A stretch of 31,185 bases of DNA from Treponema sp. UBA6988 (GTDB lineage Bacteria > Spirochaetota > Spirochaetia > Treponematales > Treponemataceae): NCBI GenBank assembly GCA_002448445.1, contig DJYC01000113.1, positions 3,678 through 34,862 on the forward strand. The letters run 5' to 3'. A program made the position numbers and the translations under genes. The notes beneath the pieces are model-generated. The model was not told the DNA's origin. It was given only the letters and a program-made list of their open reading frames with translations, and did not search any database. This document shows, in pieces, positions 1 through 7,157 of this stretch. Numbering within the stretch: position 1 is the stretch's first letter; every line of letters starts with the position of its first letter.

Positions 1-62
1 TTCCGCCTTTCGGCTCCATTGCTCTGCAACGCACTTTCGTGCGCCCCTCCATGGCGGCGTAG
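1..62. repeat. Hairpin-cassette dispersed repeat, copy A (left edge, probably truncated)
   Basis: This G+C-rich stretch has the same scaffold as copies near 13.8 kb and 24.4 kb: CTCCATTGC, a GCAA that closes a small hairpin, a second hairpin, then CCCCTCCAT and GGCGTAGG. The first hairpin is TTGC (19-22) / GCAA (26-29) with loop TCT. The second is CGCAC (30-34) / GTGCG (39-43) with loop TTTC. The sequence probably continues left of the window. It differs sharply in composition from the A+T-rich promoter that follows. Confidence 0.6.
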
Positions 63-72
63 GTTTATTTGA

Positions 73-132
73 TATAATATGCTTTACAAACTATAACAAA
101 TGCTTTATAGTATAATACGTAGGAAGTGAACT
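73..132 (+). promoter_or_regulatory. Toxin-antitoxin promoter with operator-like inverted repeat
   Basis: A TATAAT box lies at 111-116 and another at 73-78. An exact inverted repeat ACTATAA (90-96) / TTATAGT (105-111) overlaps the downstream -10 box. This is a typical place for a ribbon-helix-helix antitoxin to bind and autorepress. A ribosome site, AGGAAG, sits at 121-126 before the ATG at 133. No good -35 hexamer is present at 17 bp; TTTACA at 84-89 is 21 bp away. Operator function is inferred. Confidence 0.5.
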
Positions 133-393
133 ATGGCACAAACAATGATAAATTTTAGAATGGATACAGATGAAAAAAACTCTTTTGAAGATATTTGCGA
201 GCAGTTAGGACTCACAATTACAACAGCCTTTAAAATGTTTGCAAAAAAGGTTGTTCGTGAACACCGAATCCCCTTTGATTTGTCGCTCGACCCATTCTAT
301 TCGTCCTCAAACATTCAATACCTTGAAAAAATTACGAAAGAAATTGACAGCGGCAAAGCAAATCTTGCAGAACACGAACTTATCGAGGAGTGA
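133..393 (+). CDS. relB: RelB/DinJ-family antitoxin
   Basis: An 86-residue protein of the RelB/DinJ antitoxin family. The N-terminal half shows the family pattern: a basic beta strand (MINFRMD, residues 5-11), an acidic helix, then the GLTITTAFKMF helix and a VVREHRIPFDL block near residues 40-50. This is the ribbon-helix-helix DNA-binding and dimerisation part. The acidic C-terminal tail (residues 60-86) is the expected toxin-wrapping segment. The gene lies directly before a YoeB-type toxin, with 3 nt between them, so the two are co-transcribed. Antitoxins of this family bind their own promoter, and an inverted repeat lies just upstream. The ATG at 133 has a good AGGAAG ribosome site. YoeB toxins are classically paired with YefM; here the partner is RelB/DinJ-like. 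Confidence 0.9.
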   Translation: MAQTMINFRMDTDEKNSFEDICEQLGLTITTAFKMFAKKVVREHRIPFDLSLDPFYSSSNIQYLEKITKEIDSGKANLAEHELIEE

Positions 394-396
394 TGC

Positions 397-654
397 TTGA
401 AAATTTTGTGGCACGAAAATGCATGGGACGAATATTGTTCATGGCAATCTGAAGATAAAAAAACGCTCAAAAAATTAAATGCACTTATAAAAGACATTCA
501 GCGCGATTGCTATTCTGGCATAGGAAAACCTGAGCCACTAAAAGACAACCTAAGCGGTTGGTGGAGCCGCCGAATTGACGATAAAAACCGCATAGTTTAT
601 AAACAAGACGGAGAAAATATAATCATTGCAAACTGCAAAGGCCATTATGAGTAG
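397..654 (+). CDS. yoeB: YoeB/Txe-family mRNA interferase toxin
   Basis: An 85-residue homologue of E. coli YoeB, a ribosome-dependent endoribonuclease that cleaves mRNA in the A site. It follows YoeB almost end to end: W5, DxY near 11, GKPEPLK at 43-49, NLSGWWSRRI at 51-60, NRIVY at 64-68 and a C-terminal HY. The known catalytic residues are all present at the same numbers: E46, R65, H83 and Y84, so the toxin should be active. The start is TTG at 397, chosen because it gives the family N-terminus (MKILWHENAW) and follows GAGGAG at 385-390. One extra Glu follows the usual terminal HY. The stop codon is only 1 nt from the stop of the convergent restriction-modification gene, with no terminator visible between them. 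Confidence 0.92.
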   Translation: MKILWHENAWDEYCSWQSEDKKTLKKLNALIKDIQRDCYSGIGKPEPLKDNLSGWWSRRIDDKNRIVYKQDGENIIIANCKGHYE

Positions 655-655
655 G

Positions 656-3247
656 CTATTTCAAGAAACCATATTCGTAGACTTTCACTTCTATTTTCTT
701 TGCCAAAAGCTTCATTTTTTCCCGTAAGTCTCCAATAAGCTCATTGTACCGCTCATCATCGCTTGTGTTGTTCATGCGGCCTTTACTTTCGCCCTGAAAA
801 AATTTTCGGATGTCGTAAAAAGCGGCATCTGGATTTGCCTTTGGCTGTGAATGGTAATATTTCCAAAGTTCAAGACCTGAATCATAGACTGCTTGTGCTT
901 CTTTTGAAAGTGAAAATTGCGGGGGAAAATGAGAAGTAGTTTTCTTGTCAAAAAGCTCGCTCTGGTCGCTGAGCGTAGTCGAAGCGACATCAATTTTTCC
1001 TGCAAGAAAGTCTTTTATAAAGTCGGACATGAAGGTTGACTTGAACGCTTTTTTTGAGCCGACTTGTTCTTCGGTGAAAGGAATCCAGTGGTTGGTTCGA
1101 CTACGCTCTCCAACCACATGGTCACTGAGCGAAGTCGAAGTGACTGAAATTCTGTTTTTATCACCAAAAAGAGTGTATATCAGACAGTCACCTTGAAATT
1201 TAAAATCATTCTGCCAACCGTCTATTGGATAAAGAAACTGGTCATTGTGTGTAATCCATGTATCTTCAACAATATGTCGGACGGAATAATAAATACAAAG
1301 TGATAGTAAATTCTTTTTTGTAACGATAGTATATTTCATTTCACGGAAATCATTTTCTGAAAGCTCCATAGCTAGAAAAACTCCGTTTGTATTTTGAACA
1401 TCAGAACCTAGAAAACGCAGATATGCAATTTTTTCACCTTGCTTGTCATGGAATTGCTGAAGCCATTTTGTAAGGGATTTTACATTCTTATCCGCATAGA
1501 AAAATCGCTTGCCGATAAAATTATTTTCAAAATCAAAAATATCTGATTCATATTTGTAACAAGCAGATTTGCTCAAACCTAACGGTTTTCGCTCTACTTC
1601 GTGAACGGCGTTAGCCGTGAACAAATCCGTTTGTTTTTCAGCTGTATTCCATACAAAAAATCCAATAGGAAATTTTCCTTTAACATTATCAAAAGTATTT
1701 GCAGGAACAATGAACATTTTTTTAAGTTTTGCCTTGAAAATTTCACGGAATTTATCATAACTAGGGTACGAGACGATTTTGACTGTAGAAAACTGACCAA
1801 TATAACAACCTGAAATTTCCTTATAAATACGCATAATAAACAAAGCAAATAGTTCATTTTGCGCCAATCCCATTATGTTTTTGTATTTATTATGTGTTGC
1901 ATTTCCGCGGGCAACCCCAGTTCTGTTTTCTCCTGTTCCGCTTGAAGTCCGTGCATTTGCCGCCTCCGCATAAGGCGGATTTATATAAATAACCAACCTT
2001 TTCCGCTTCTCTTCATCATTAAGAATATCCTGCAACTCTTGCGGGCATTTTGAGAAGTCATCATTCAAAAAATCAAATTGAAATACATGGTTTTCAAACA
2101 TGCTCCAGCCGTTAGAAATGCGGTCTTTCATTACATCAACATCCTGCTTGTCCAATGTGCTTGCCCAAACATTTCTATAATTCGTAAGTCCGTTCAAGAG
2201 GTTTCCTGTTCCAGCACAGCAATCCCAAATGTAATATTCATCCTGCCATGTTTCACCTAAAACATCAGCTAGATACTGCTGACTTTTTTCAACCCAAATT
2301 TGAGGTGTAAAGAAACTGCCTTTCCTTTCTCGAATATCCTGTGGAACAAGTAAATCACGGCGACCGATTATGTAATCCCAATACTCTTCTTTTGGCGGAC
2401 GACTATAAATTGACCAGAATTCTTTATAGGCTTTTTGCTTATCCTTAAAACCTACTGACATTGAAGTTTCAAATCCTAAATCGTCAATTTTCTTCGCAAG
2501 TTCGTACTTTGTCTTTCTAAGAACAACATACAGCGAATCTTTAAGTGATTCATTTTCACTGGAAAGCAAATCTGCCAAAAAGAAATCTGCACTAATAATA
2601 CCAGCCTTATTTGCTTTTTCCCAATCTACGCTAATTGTAGGCTTTACTATTTCTGACCAGCGCTGAAATACAAATGTAAAGTTATTTTTTGTTACGCTGA
2701 TTTTTTCATAAACATCTTTATCTGTTTTAAAATTCAGCTTAATGAATTCTTTTAGTTCTGCGCTCTGTGTTTCATATTTAAAAAGAATCGAATTCTCTTG
2801 CAAACTATTCTCGCAAAGCTCATGTAATTGCTTAAATTCTTTTGTTTCATGATTAGATGGTGTTACATTCCAGTTAAAGTCGTTCTGGTAAAATACTTCC
2901 TGTATGCTGTGATATTCGATAAATGCAAATTTTTCTGCATCAAAAGCACCTATATACTTGGGCGGTAGGTATTTTTCAAAAGTTTTTTCTTTTCCTATTG
3001 TAAGGATGAGTTGAACAAAACTTTCATATATGTCATGATTTGTACCTTGTTTTGCTTCTGCCCAAAGAATAGATTTTATGCTGCCATCTATTCCTTCTTC
3101 CTCAAAAAGCGAATGCATTCCTTTTTCGGTATTATGCTTTGCAATTACAAAATCTATATTTCCTAGCTGTGTATATTTGTATGCTTTAAAATAATCCTGC
3201 TGAACGGCACTTTTTAAAGGTTCTTCCCTTAATTTATTATAATCCAT
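656..3247 (-). CDS. Fused restriction-modification enzyme (type IIG / Eco57I-like adenine methyltransferase)
   Basis: An 863-residue protein with a class I DNA N6-adenine methyltransferase core: the SAM-binding motif DCCAGTGNLL at residues 342-351 and the catalytic NPPY at 423-426, preceded by the SFFTP segment (311-315) common in HsdM/type IIG enzymes. The N-terminus has a PD-(D/E)XK-like pattern, with D32 in a hydrophobic strand and E64-A-K66 in the strand LWAEAKQG, followed by helices, so it is probably a nuclease domain. The C-terminal third (about 600-863) would hold target recognition. No separate specificity or nuclease gene is present, which fits a single-chain enzyme. A purine-rich ribosome site, AGAGGG, precedes the ATG. 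The gene is A+T-richer than the neighbouring neuB-like gene, suggesting transfer. Palindromic repeats are read through in frame at residues about 702-720 and 753-762. Confidence 0.82.
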   Translation of the reverse strand: MDYNKLREEPLKSAVQQDYFKAYKYTQLGNIDFVIAKHNTEKGMHSLFEEEGIDGSIKSILWAEAKQGTNHDIYESFVQLILTIGKEKTFEKYLPPKYIGAFDAEKFAFIEYHSIQEVFYQNDFNWNVTPSNHETKEFKQLHELCENSLQENSILFKYETQSAELKEFIKLNFKTDKDVYEKISVTKNNFTFVFQRWSEIVKPTISVDWEKANKAGIISADFFLADLLSSENESLKDSLYVVLRKTKYELAKKIDDLGFETSMSVGFKDKQKAYKEFWSIYSRPPKEEYWDYIIGRRDLLVPQDIRERKGSFFTPQIWVEKSQQYLADVLGETWQDEYYIWDCCAGTGNLLNGLTNYRNVWASTLDKQDVDVMKDRISNGWSMFENHVFQFDFLNDDFSKCPQELQDILNDEEKRKRLVIYINPPYAEAANARTSSGTGENRTGVARGNATHNKYKNIMGLAQNELFALFIMRIYKEISGCYIGQFSTVKIVSYPSYDKFREIFKAKLKKMFIVPANTFDNVKGKFPIGFFVWNTAEKQTDLFTANAVHEVERKPLGLSKSACYKYESDIFDFENNFIGKRFFYADKNVKSLTKWLQQFHDKQGEKIAYLRFLGSDVQNTNGVFLAMELSENDFREMKYTIVTKKNLLSLCIYYSVRHIVEDTWITHNDQFLYPIDGWQNDFKFQGDCLIYTLFGDKNRISVTSTSLSDHVVGERSRTNHWIPFTEEQVGSKKAFKSTFMSDFIKDFLAGKIDVASTTLSDQSELFDKKTTSHFPPQFSLSKEAQAVYDSGLELWKYYHSQPKANPDAAFYDIRKFFQGESKGRMNNTSDDERYNELIGDLREKMKLLAKKIEVKVYEYGFLK
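965..988. repeat. In-frame palindromic repeat inside the restriction-modification gene (1)
   Basis: A perfect 5-bp stem GTCGC (965-969) / GCGAC (984-988) encloses the 14-base loop TGAGCGTAGTCGAA. The loop is nearly the same as in the second palindrome at 1121-1144, although the stems differ (GTCGC versus GTCAC). Read on the coding strand it gives the residues DVASTTLSDQ, continuous with the flanking frame. The TTCGACT(A/T)CGCTCA core is a widespread dispersed palindrome in bacterial genomes. Confidence 0.75.
1088..1144. repeat. In-frame tandem palindromic repeats inside the restriction-modification gene (2)
   Basis: Two adjacent hairpins. The first has an 8-bp stem GTGGTTGG (1088-1095) / CCAACCAC (1110-1117) around TTCGACTACGCTCT. 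The second has GTCAC (1121-1125) / GTGAC (1140-1144) around TGAGCGAAGTCGAA. The two loops are almost reverse complements of each other, so the modules are inserted in opposite orientations. On the coding strand they add a Ser/Thr/Arg-rich stretch (about residues 702-720, beginning SVTSTSLSDH) and keep the reading frame. Confidence 0.75.
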
Positions 3248-3279
3248 CTGCTTTTACCCTCTGTCCTAGTTTTTTTGCT

Positions 3280-4476
3280 TTACGAGCTTAATAGGTCTTC
3301 CCATGCCACACCGGAACCAGATGTTACGTCCTTCTGAAGCACGCAGCCAGTTACCGTTTCAAGAAATTCCGGCGGAATTCCTGGGGTAAGAACCTTTTCC
3401 GTCCTAAGAACCGCAATGTCTTTGCCTTCTATTTTGTGCCCCTTTTCAAAGGAAGAAGTGTAGTGCAGGGAGCGGTTTGTCCTTCCGTAGTTCTGTATTT
3501 CTATTGGGGCAAGCTTTTTTACGCCTGTACCAAGCACGCGGGAAACCTTTTCCTCTCCGTACTGCATTTCCATCTGGCGGATTATTTCTGCCTGGGATGT
3601 GCTTAGTATTGTTCCGTCAGAAAGAAGCCTTGCATTTTGTATTGAATTTCCCCCGGCCGCAAAGTCTTTTCCAAACCTTCCGAATATGGCCTCTGTCTGC
3701 CTTAGCGCGTTCACCATCTGGCTAAACTGGTCAGCTTCAAGGGCTACAGGGTCGTCAAGTCCGTCCGTCTTTTTGCTTAGCGTAATGTGCTTTTCCACCA
3801 TGCTGCCGCCCATTGCAGAAGCAAGTACGGGCACAAGGACAGGGTCAAGCGAATGGTCGCTTATGCCGGTTGGTATGCCGAAAATCTTTTGCAAAGTGTC
3901 CACACAGCGCACGTTGTATTCGTCTTCCGGGGCGGGGTAGAATGTAATGCAGTGGAGCAGCGTTAGCGGGGGAAGAACCATGCCATTTTCTTCTTTGCCA
4001 AGCTTTTTTCCGCCAGTCAGCAGGGCAATGGCCTTTTCTATGTCTCCAAGGGTAGAAACTCCGCTTGAAAGGATAATGGGGATTTTTCCGTAGTAAGAGG
4101 CACATGCCCTTAAAAGCGGAATGTGGTTCACCTCCGGGCTTGCAATTTTTATTGCATCGGGCTTTATCGCGGCAAGTTCTTCCAGGGAGCGCAGTCCAAA
4201 GGGTGAACATGCAAACAAAAGCCCTTTCTGGTGGGTGTATTCAAGGCATTCCCTAAAGAAGTCAGGGGAAACTTCAAGTGCCTTAAAGCGGTCGTAGAGC
4301 CTTATGCTTCCCCCGGGAAGGTTAACAAAGCCTGTGTCCGGGTGCAGGATTTCGTCTGCATAGACCCACTGGAATTTTATTATGTCTGCCCCGCAGGATG
4401 CCGCCTCGTCTATAAGGGCGCGCGCCTTTTCCATATTACCGCCGTGTGCTGTCCCAATTTCCGCTATAACTTTCAT
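3280..4476 (-). CDS. neuB: N-acetylneuraminate synthase family protein (NeuB/SpsE-like, with C-terminal SAF domain)
   Basis: A 398-residue enzyme of the sialic-acid synthase family, which condenses phosphoenolpyruvate with an N-acetyl-hexosamine to make a nonulosonic acid (sialic, legionaminic or pseudaminic type). The TIM barrel is clear: IAEIGTAHGGN at the start, KFQ at 34-36, KIASPE at 110-115, GISDHSLD at 204-211 and the metal/substrate motif EKH at 228-230. The C-terminal SAF (antifreeze-like) domain covers about 340-398, with the substrate-binding NRS at 334-336. A stretch of about 40 residues (280-320) between barrel and SAF domain is longer than in compact NeuB proteins. No other nonulosonate gene is adjacent, so the exact sugar cannot be told. 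In Treponema, flagellin or surface glycosylation would be plausible. The restriction-modification gene begins 32 nt after its stop, in the same direction. Confidence 0.88.
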   Translation of the reverse strand: MKVIAEIGTAHGGNMEKARALIDEAASCGADIIKFQWVYADEILHPDTGFVNLPGGSIRLYDRFKALEVSPDFFRECLEYTHQKGLLFACSPFGLRSLEELAAIKPDAIKIASPEVNHIPLLRACASYYGKIPIILSSGVSTLGDIEKAIALLTGGKKLGKEENGMVLPPLTLLHCITFYPAPEDEYNVRCVDTLQKIFGIPTGISDHSLDPVLVPVLASAMGGSMVEKHITLSKKTDGLDDPVALEADQFSQMVNALRQTEAIFGRFGKDFAAGGNSIQNARLLSDGTILSTSQAEIIRQMEMQYGEEKVSRVLGTGVKKLAPIEIQNYGRTNRSLHYTSSFEKGHKIEGKDIAVLRTEKVLTPGIPPEFLETVTGCVLQKDVTSGSGVAWEDLLSS

Positions 4477-4511
4477 AATGCCATATTAATGTAAAAAGTA
4501 GCTTGTGTAAA
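4474..4511 (-). promoter_or_regulatory. Promoter of neuB-like gene; predicted leaderless
   Basis: On the minus strand a -35 TTTACA (4511-4506) and a -10 TAATAT (4488-4483) are separated by exactly 17 bp. Only 6 nt separate the -10 box from the ATG at 4476, so transcription should begin at or within a base of the A of the start codon. There is no Shine-Dalgarno sequence. Confidence 0.6.
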
Positions 4512-4647
4512 CTGATATGCATGGGAGTCAGTTTTGTGTTCCGCTCCCAGGCAAATCCGTCTGATAAACCATATTTCCCCCTTGTCCTTATAGATGTAGA
4601 AGGCAAATACTGGTTTTCGATAATTGTAGTGTAAAAAATATAGTAAG

Positions 4648-4793
4648 AAAGCACTGGAATGGAGGCTGAAAACGTGGCAAAAAAGCATTTGCGCGGAGCG
4701 ACCGAAGGGAGTCAGATACCTTGTATCTGCGCTTGGGGTTGTAAACAACCCTTGCTTTTTTGACGCGTTTTCAGCCGGGAATGGAAGTGCTTT
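4648..4793. repeat. 146-bp multi-branched palindromic element
   Basis: Nested inverted repeats, from outside in: AAAGCACT (4648-4655) with AGTGCTTT (4786-4793); GGCTGAAAACG (4664-4674) with CGTTTTCAGCC (4766-4776); CAAAAAAGCA (4678-4687) with TGCTTTTTTG (4753-4762). Between the first two pairs both arms carry the same GGAATGGA, making a symmetric internal loop. The centre holds two perfect 7-bp hairpins: CAGATAC (4713-4719)/GTATCTG (4723-4729) and GGGTTGT (4736-4742)/ACAACCC (4745-4751). It could be a miniature mobile element or a structured RNA; nothing in it codes. Confidence 0.7.
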
Positions 4794-4864
4794 CGTGTTA
4801 ACATTTAAATTTGCTAACTTTCATTAATATTTGCACTTGCCTTCTACAAGCGCCAACTTTTTAG

Positions 4865-4893
4865 TTGAAATCTTATGTCCATGGTGTTATAAT
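4865..4893 (+). promoter_or_regulatory. Promoter of the SUMF1-domain gene
   Basis: TTGAAA at 4865-4870 and TATAAT at 4888-4893 with a 17-bp spacer. The expected start of transcription, near 4900, leaves a leader of about 36 nt containing GGAGG at 4928-4932 before the ATG at 4936. This argues for the ATG rather than the upstream in-frame GTG at 4915. Confidence 0.7.
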
Positions 4894-4935
4894 TTAAGCT
4901 AGTGCTGTCTTTTTGTGGCAGATTCACGGAGGAAT

Positions 4936-5904
4936 ATGTTAAAGATTAAAAAATTGTCAGTATGGGTGGCATTTGCGGCTTTGTCAGCTGCTTCATTTGC
5001 ACAGAAGAGTGGTGTCGTCCAGGAAATAAAGGAAAGCATGATTAAGGTGGACGGAGGCGTGTTCACAATGGGCTTTGCTGGGGGCGAAAACAACGAATCT
5101 CCGGTTCACGAAGTAAGCGTCCGCTCATTTTCAATTCTAAAGACAGAAGTAACGCAAGGCCAGTACAAGGCCGTCGTCGGAAAGAACTACTCTCACTTTA
5201 AGGGCAACAAGCGCCCCGTGGAAGAGGTGAGCTGGTATGATGCAATAATATTTTGCAACAAGTTAAGCATGGTTTCAGGCTATACCCCTGCATATTCGCT
5301 TGGCGGTGAGACTGATCCCGAAAAATGGGGCGACGTTCCCCGCATAGGTGCTTCATCTGACTCAAAGGCCATCTGGAGCTCAATCGAGTGTGACTTTAAC
5401 GCCAACGGCTACCGCCTTCCCACGGAAGCAGAATGGGAATACGCAGCAAAGGGCGGCAGGGAGGCAGATGATGCCATATATTCAGGAAGTTCTTCTGTAA
5501 CCAACGTGGCTTGGAATGCAGATGCAATAGATGGCGAGACCCACAGCGTGGGCTTAAAGGCTCCAAACAGCCTTGGCATTTATGACATGAGCGGTAACGT
5601 TTGGGAATGGTGCTGGGACTGGTACGGCAACTACAACGTCAACGACTCAGATAACCCCCTTGGCGCTACAAAGGGTGTCACAGGCCGCAAGATAAGAAGG
5701 GGCGGTTCAATAGCCAGTGATGCAGTCTTCTGCCGTAACACCAACCGTGCAAGCACAGCTCCAGAAGTCCGCGGCGTTGACCTGGGCTTCCGCATCGTGC
5801 GTTCACTGGATGTCTTAAAAAGTTCTGCCTCTGGCAAATCGCGTTCTGAAGACGGAATTGTCTATGAAGATGACGATGATGAGCCTGTTGTAATGGGGAG
5901 ATAA
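4936..5904 (+). CDS. Secreted SUMF1 / formylglycine-generating-enzyme-like domain protein
   Basis: A 322-residue exported protein. A signal peptide occupies about residues 1-23 (KIKK, a hydrophobic core, cleavage near SFA-Q). The rest is one SUMF1/FGE-sulfatase fold: GGVFTMGF, the TEVTQGQY segment, PVEEVSWYDAIIFCN, GYRLPTEAEWEYAAKGG, SGNVWEWCWDWYG and the closing RRGGSIASDAVFCRN and GFRIV blocks. True formylglycine-generating enzymes use two cysteines in the RGGS block. Here only the second is kept (VFC); the position of the first aligns with Ser (GGSIAS), so the sulfatase-activating reaction is doubtful. A structural or ligand-binding role is more likely. The C-terminal tail of about 30 residues is acidic (EDDDDE). 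An in-frame GTG at 4915 would add 7 residues but spoils the signal peptide. The stop overlaps the next start (TAATG). Confidence 0.85.
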   Translation: MLKIKKLSVWVAFAALSAASFAQKSGVVQEIKESMIKVDGGVFTMGFAGGENNESPVHEVSVRSFSILKTEVTQGQYKAVVGKNYSHFKGNKRPVEEVSWYDAIIFCNKLSMVSGYTPAYSLGGETDPEKWGDVPRIGASSDSKAIWSSIECDFNANGYRLPTEAEWEYAAKGGREADDAIYSGSSSVTNVAWNADAIDGETHSVGLKAPNSLGIYDMSGNVWEWCWDWYGNYNVNDSDNPLGATKGVTGRKIRRGGSIASDAVFCRNTNRASTAPEVRGVDLGFRIVRSLDVLKSSASGKSRSEDGIVYEDDDDEPVVMGR

Positions 5905-6137
5905 TGGGAATTACGGAATTGACTCCTGAAATTGCAGCCTGCTTTGCAGATTTGGACATGGAATTCGTGGATGCTGCATTTTCGGGAAAAACGGTGCAGA
6001 AAATACAGATGGGGGAAAAGCTTTTTTCTACCATTAAAGACAAGAATCCTGAATGGGATTTTACCTTTAACGAATACCCCGTGGAGTCTTCAAGTGATTT
6101 GCCGGAGTTTGACCACCTTCTTGTCCTGGTTGACTGA
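5904..6137 (+). CDS. Small acidic hypothetical protein
   Basis: A 77-residue acidic ORF not recognised. Its ATG overlaps the stop of the SUMF1-domain gene (TAATG), so it is probably translated by coupling. It has no signal peptide, membrane segment or cysteine motif; the single Cys is at about residue 13. The composition is rich in Glu/Asp with hydrophobic spacing that suggests a small folded alpha/beta protein. The end (HLLVLVD) runs into the phoH promoter. It is supported as a gene by the overlap, normal codon use and a filled gap, but not by homology. Confidence 0.55.
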   Translation: MGITELTPEIAACFADLDMEFVDAAFSGKTVQKIQMGEKLFSTIKDKNPEWDFTFNEYPVESSSDLPEFDHLLVLVD

Positions 6138-6170
6138 ACATTGTATGGTATATTACAATAGAAGAAAGTG
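6130..6170 (+). promoter_or_regulatory. phoH promoter; short or absent leader
   Basis: TTGACT at 6130-6135 and TACAAT at 6154-6159 with an 18-bp spacer. The GTG start at 6168 is 8 nt after the -10 box, so the mRNA would have a leader of at most about 2 nt. The purine run GAAGAAAG before the start would then be mostly untranscribed. The -35 box overlaps the stop region of the preceding small gene. Confidence 0.5.
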
Positions 6171-7157
6171 TCAGCGTATACTATAGTTGTTCCTGACAGC
6201 GGCATTTTGCAGCGGGTCTGCGGGACGAATGACAGCAACTTGAAACTCATAGAATCCTTCCTGGGGACAAGTGTCTTTGCATGCGGAAACGAGCTTTCCG
6301 TTGACGGTGCGGATGAAGACAAGACAAGGAAATTCCGTTTTATAGTGGACCGAATCCTCGATGAAATTTCTGAAAGTCAGGATGAATTTACCGATACGGA
6401 TTTGGTGCGCTCAATCCTAAACGCAGACCTGAGCGATTTTTCTTCTGCTGGCGGAAACCGGGTTTCTTCTGCGGACAGGGCCCTGTTTGACCGTTGCTCG
6501 GTTTCTGTGCCGGGCGGGGTAAGAAAGGTTTATCCCCGCACTAAGGGGCAGGCTGAATTTGTCCATGCCATGAGATCCTTTGACATGGTTTTTGCCATTG
6601 GGCCTGCGGGCTGCGGCAAAACTTTCCTTGCCGTTGCGGAGGCTCTGCGTCTTGTCCTGAGCCACCAGAAAAGTTCCGTCATACTTGCTCGTCCTGTTGT
6701 GGAGGCAGGGGAAAGCCTGGGATTCCTTCCCGGAGACTTGGAAGACAAGCTCAACCCCTACATAAGGCCGCTTTACGATGCCATGAACTGCGTAATTCCC
6801 CGCGAAACCGTAAGAAAAATGGTGGAAAGCGGTATTGTAGAAGCTGCACCCCTTGCATACATGAGGGGGCGTACGCTTAACGACAGCGTAGTTATTCTGG
6901 ATGAAGCCCAGAATACCACGGTTGAACAGATGAAGATGTTCCTTACCCGTATGGGCGAAGGTTCAAAGGTTTTTATAACCGGAGATATAACTCAGATAGA
7001 TTTGCCGCGCAGAGTTCCTTCCGGGCTTTTGCACGCGGTAAAATTGCTAAAAAACGTGCAGGGCATTGCAATCAAGGAGCTTAGCTCCCAGGACGTAGTC
7101 CGCAACAGCCTTGTAAAACGGATAATCCAGGCGTACGAAAATGAAGAAGAACAATAA
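6168..7157 (+). CDS. phoH: PhoH-family ATPase
   Basis: A 329-residue PhoH protein (PhoH/YbeZ type), a cytoplasmic P-loop ATPase related to superfamily 1 helicases and linked to RNA metabolism and ribosome maturation with YbeY. Walker A is GPAGCGKT at 145-152, Walker B is VVILDEAQN at 241-249, and FITGDITQIDLP (269-280) is the third conserved block. The N-terminal 100 residues carry the small domain, with the YTIVVPDSGILQ and NLKLIE pattern of the family. The start is GTG at 6168; no in-frame ATG would retain this N-terminus. The last 17 nt overlap the start of the HD-domain gene, and ybeY follows, matching the common phoH-pgpH-ybeY order. Confidence 0.95.
   Translation: MSAYTIVVPDSGILQRVCGTNDSNLKLIESFLGTSVFACGNELSVDGADEDKTRKFRFIVDRILDEISESQDEFTDTDLVRSILNADLSDFSSAGGNRVSSADRALFDRCSVSVPGGVRKVYPRTKGQAEFVHAMRSFDMVFAIGPAGCGKTFLAVAEALRLVLSHQKSSVILARPVVEAGESLGFLPGDLEDKLNPYIRPLYDAMNCVIPRETVRKMVESGIVEAAPLAYMRGRTLNDSVVILDEAQNTTVEQMKMFLTRMGEGSKVFITGDITQIDLPRRVPSGLLHAVKLLKNVQGIAIKELSSQDVVRNSLVKRIIQAYENEEEQ

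Larger units (their letters stand above)
4477..4935. other. 459-bp intergenic region between divergent genes
   Basis: It holds the neuB-like promoter at the left, about 130 bp of A+T-rich sequence with no convincing gene, a large multi-hairpin palindrome (4648-4793), and the promoter and leader of the SUMF1-domain gene at the right. Open frames on the minus strand here run through the palindrome and have no family resemblance. Confidence 0.6.

Noticed and set aside
4473..4748. 91-codon open frame on the minus strand upstream of the neuB-like gene
   Set aside because: It runs through half of the multi-hairpin palindrome and the neuB-like promoter, and has no recognisable product.
5678..6322. 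214-codon open frame on the minus strand
   Set aside because: It spans the SUMF1-domain gene end, the small gene and the start of phoH on the opposite strand; no motif or ribosome site.
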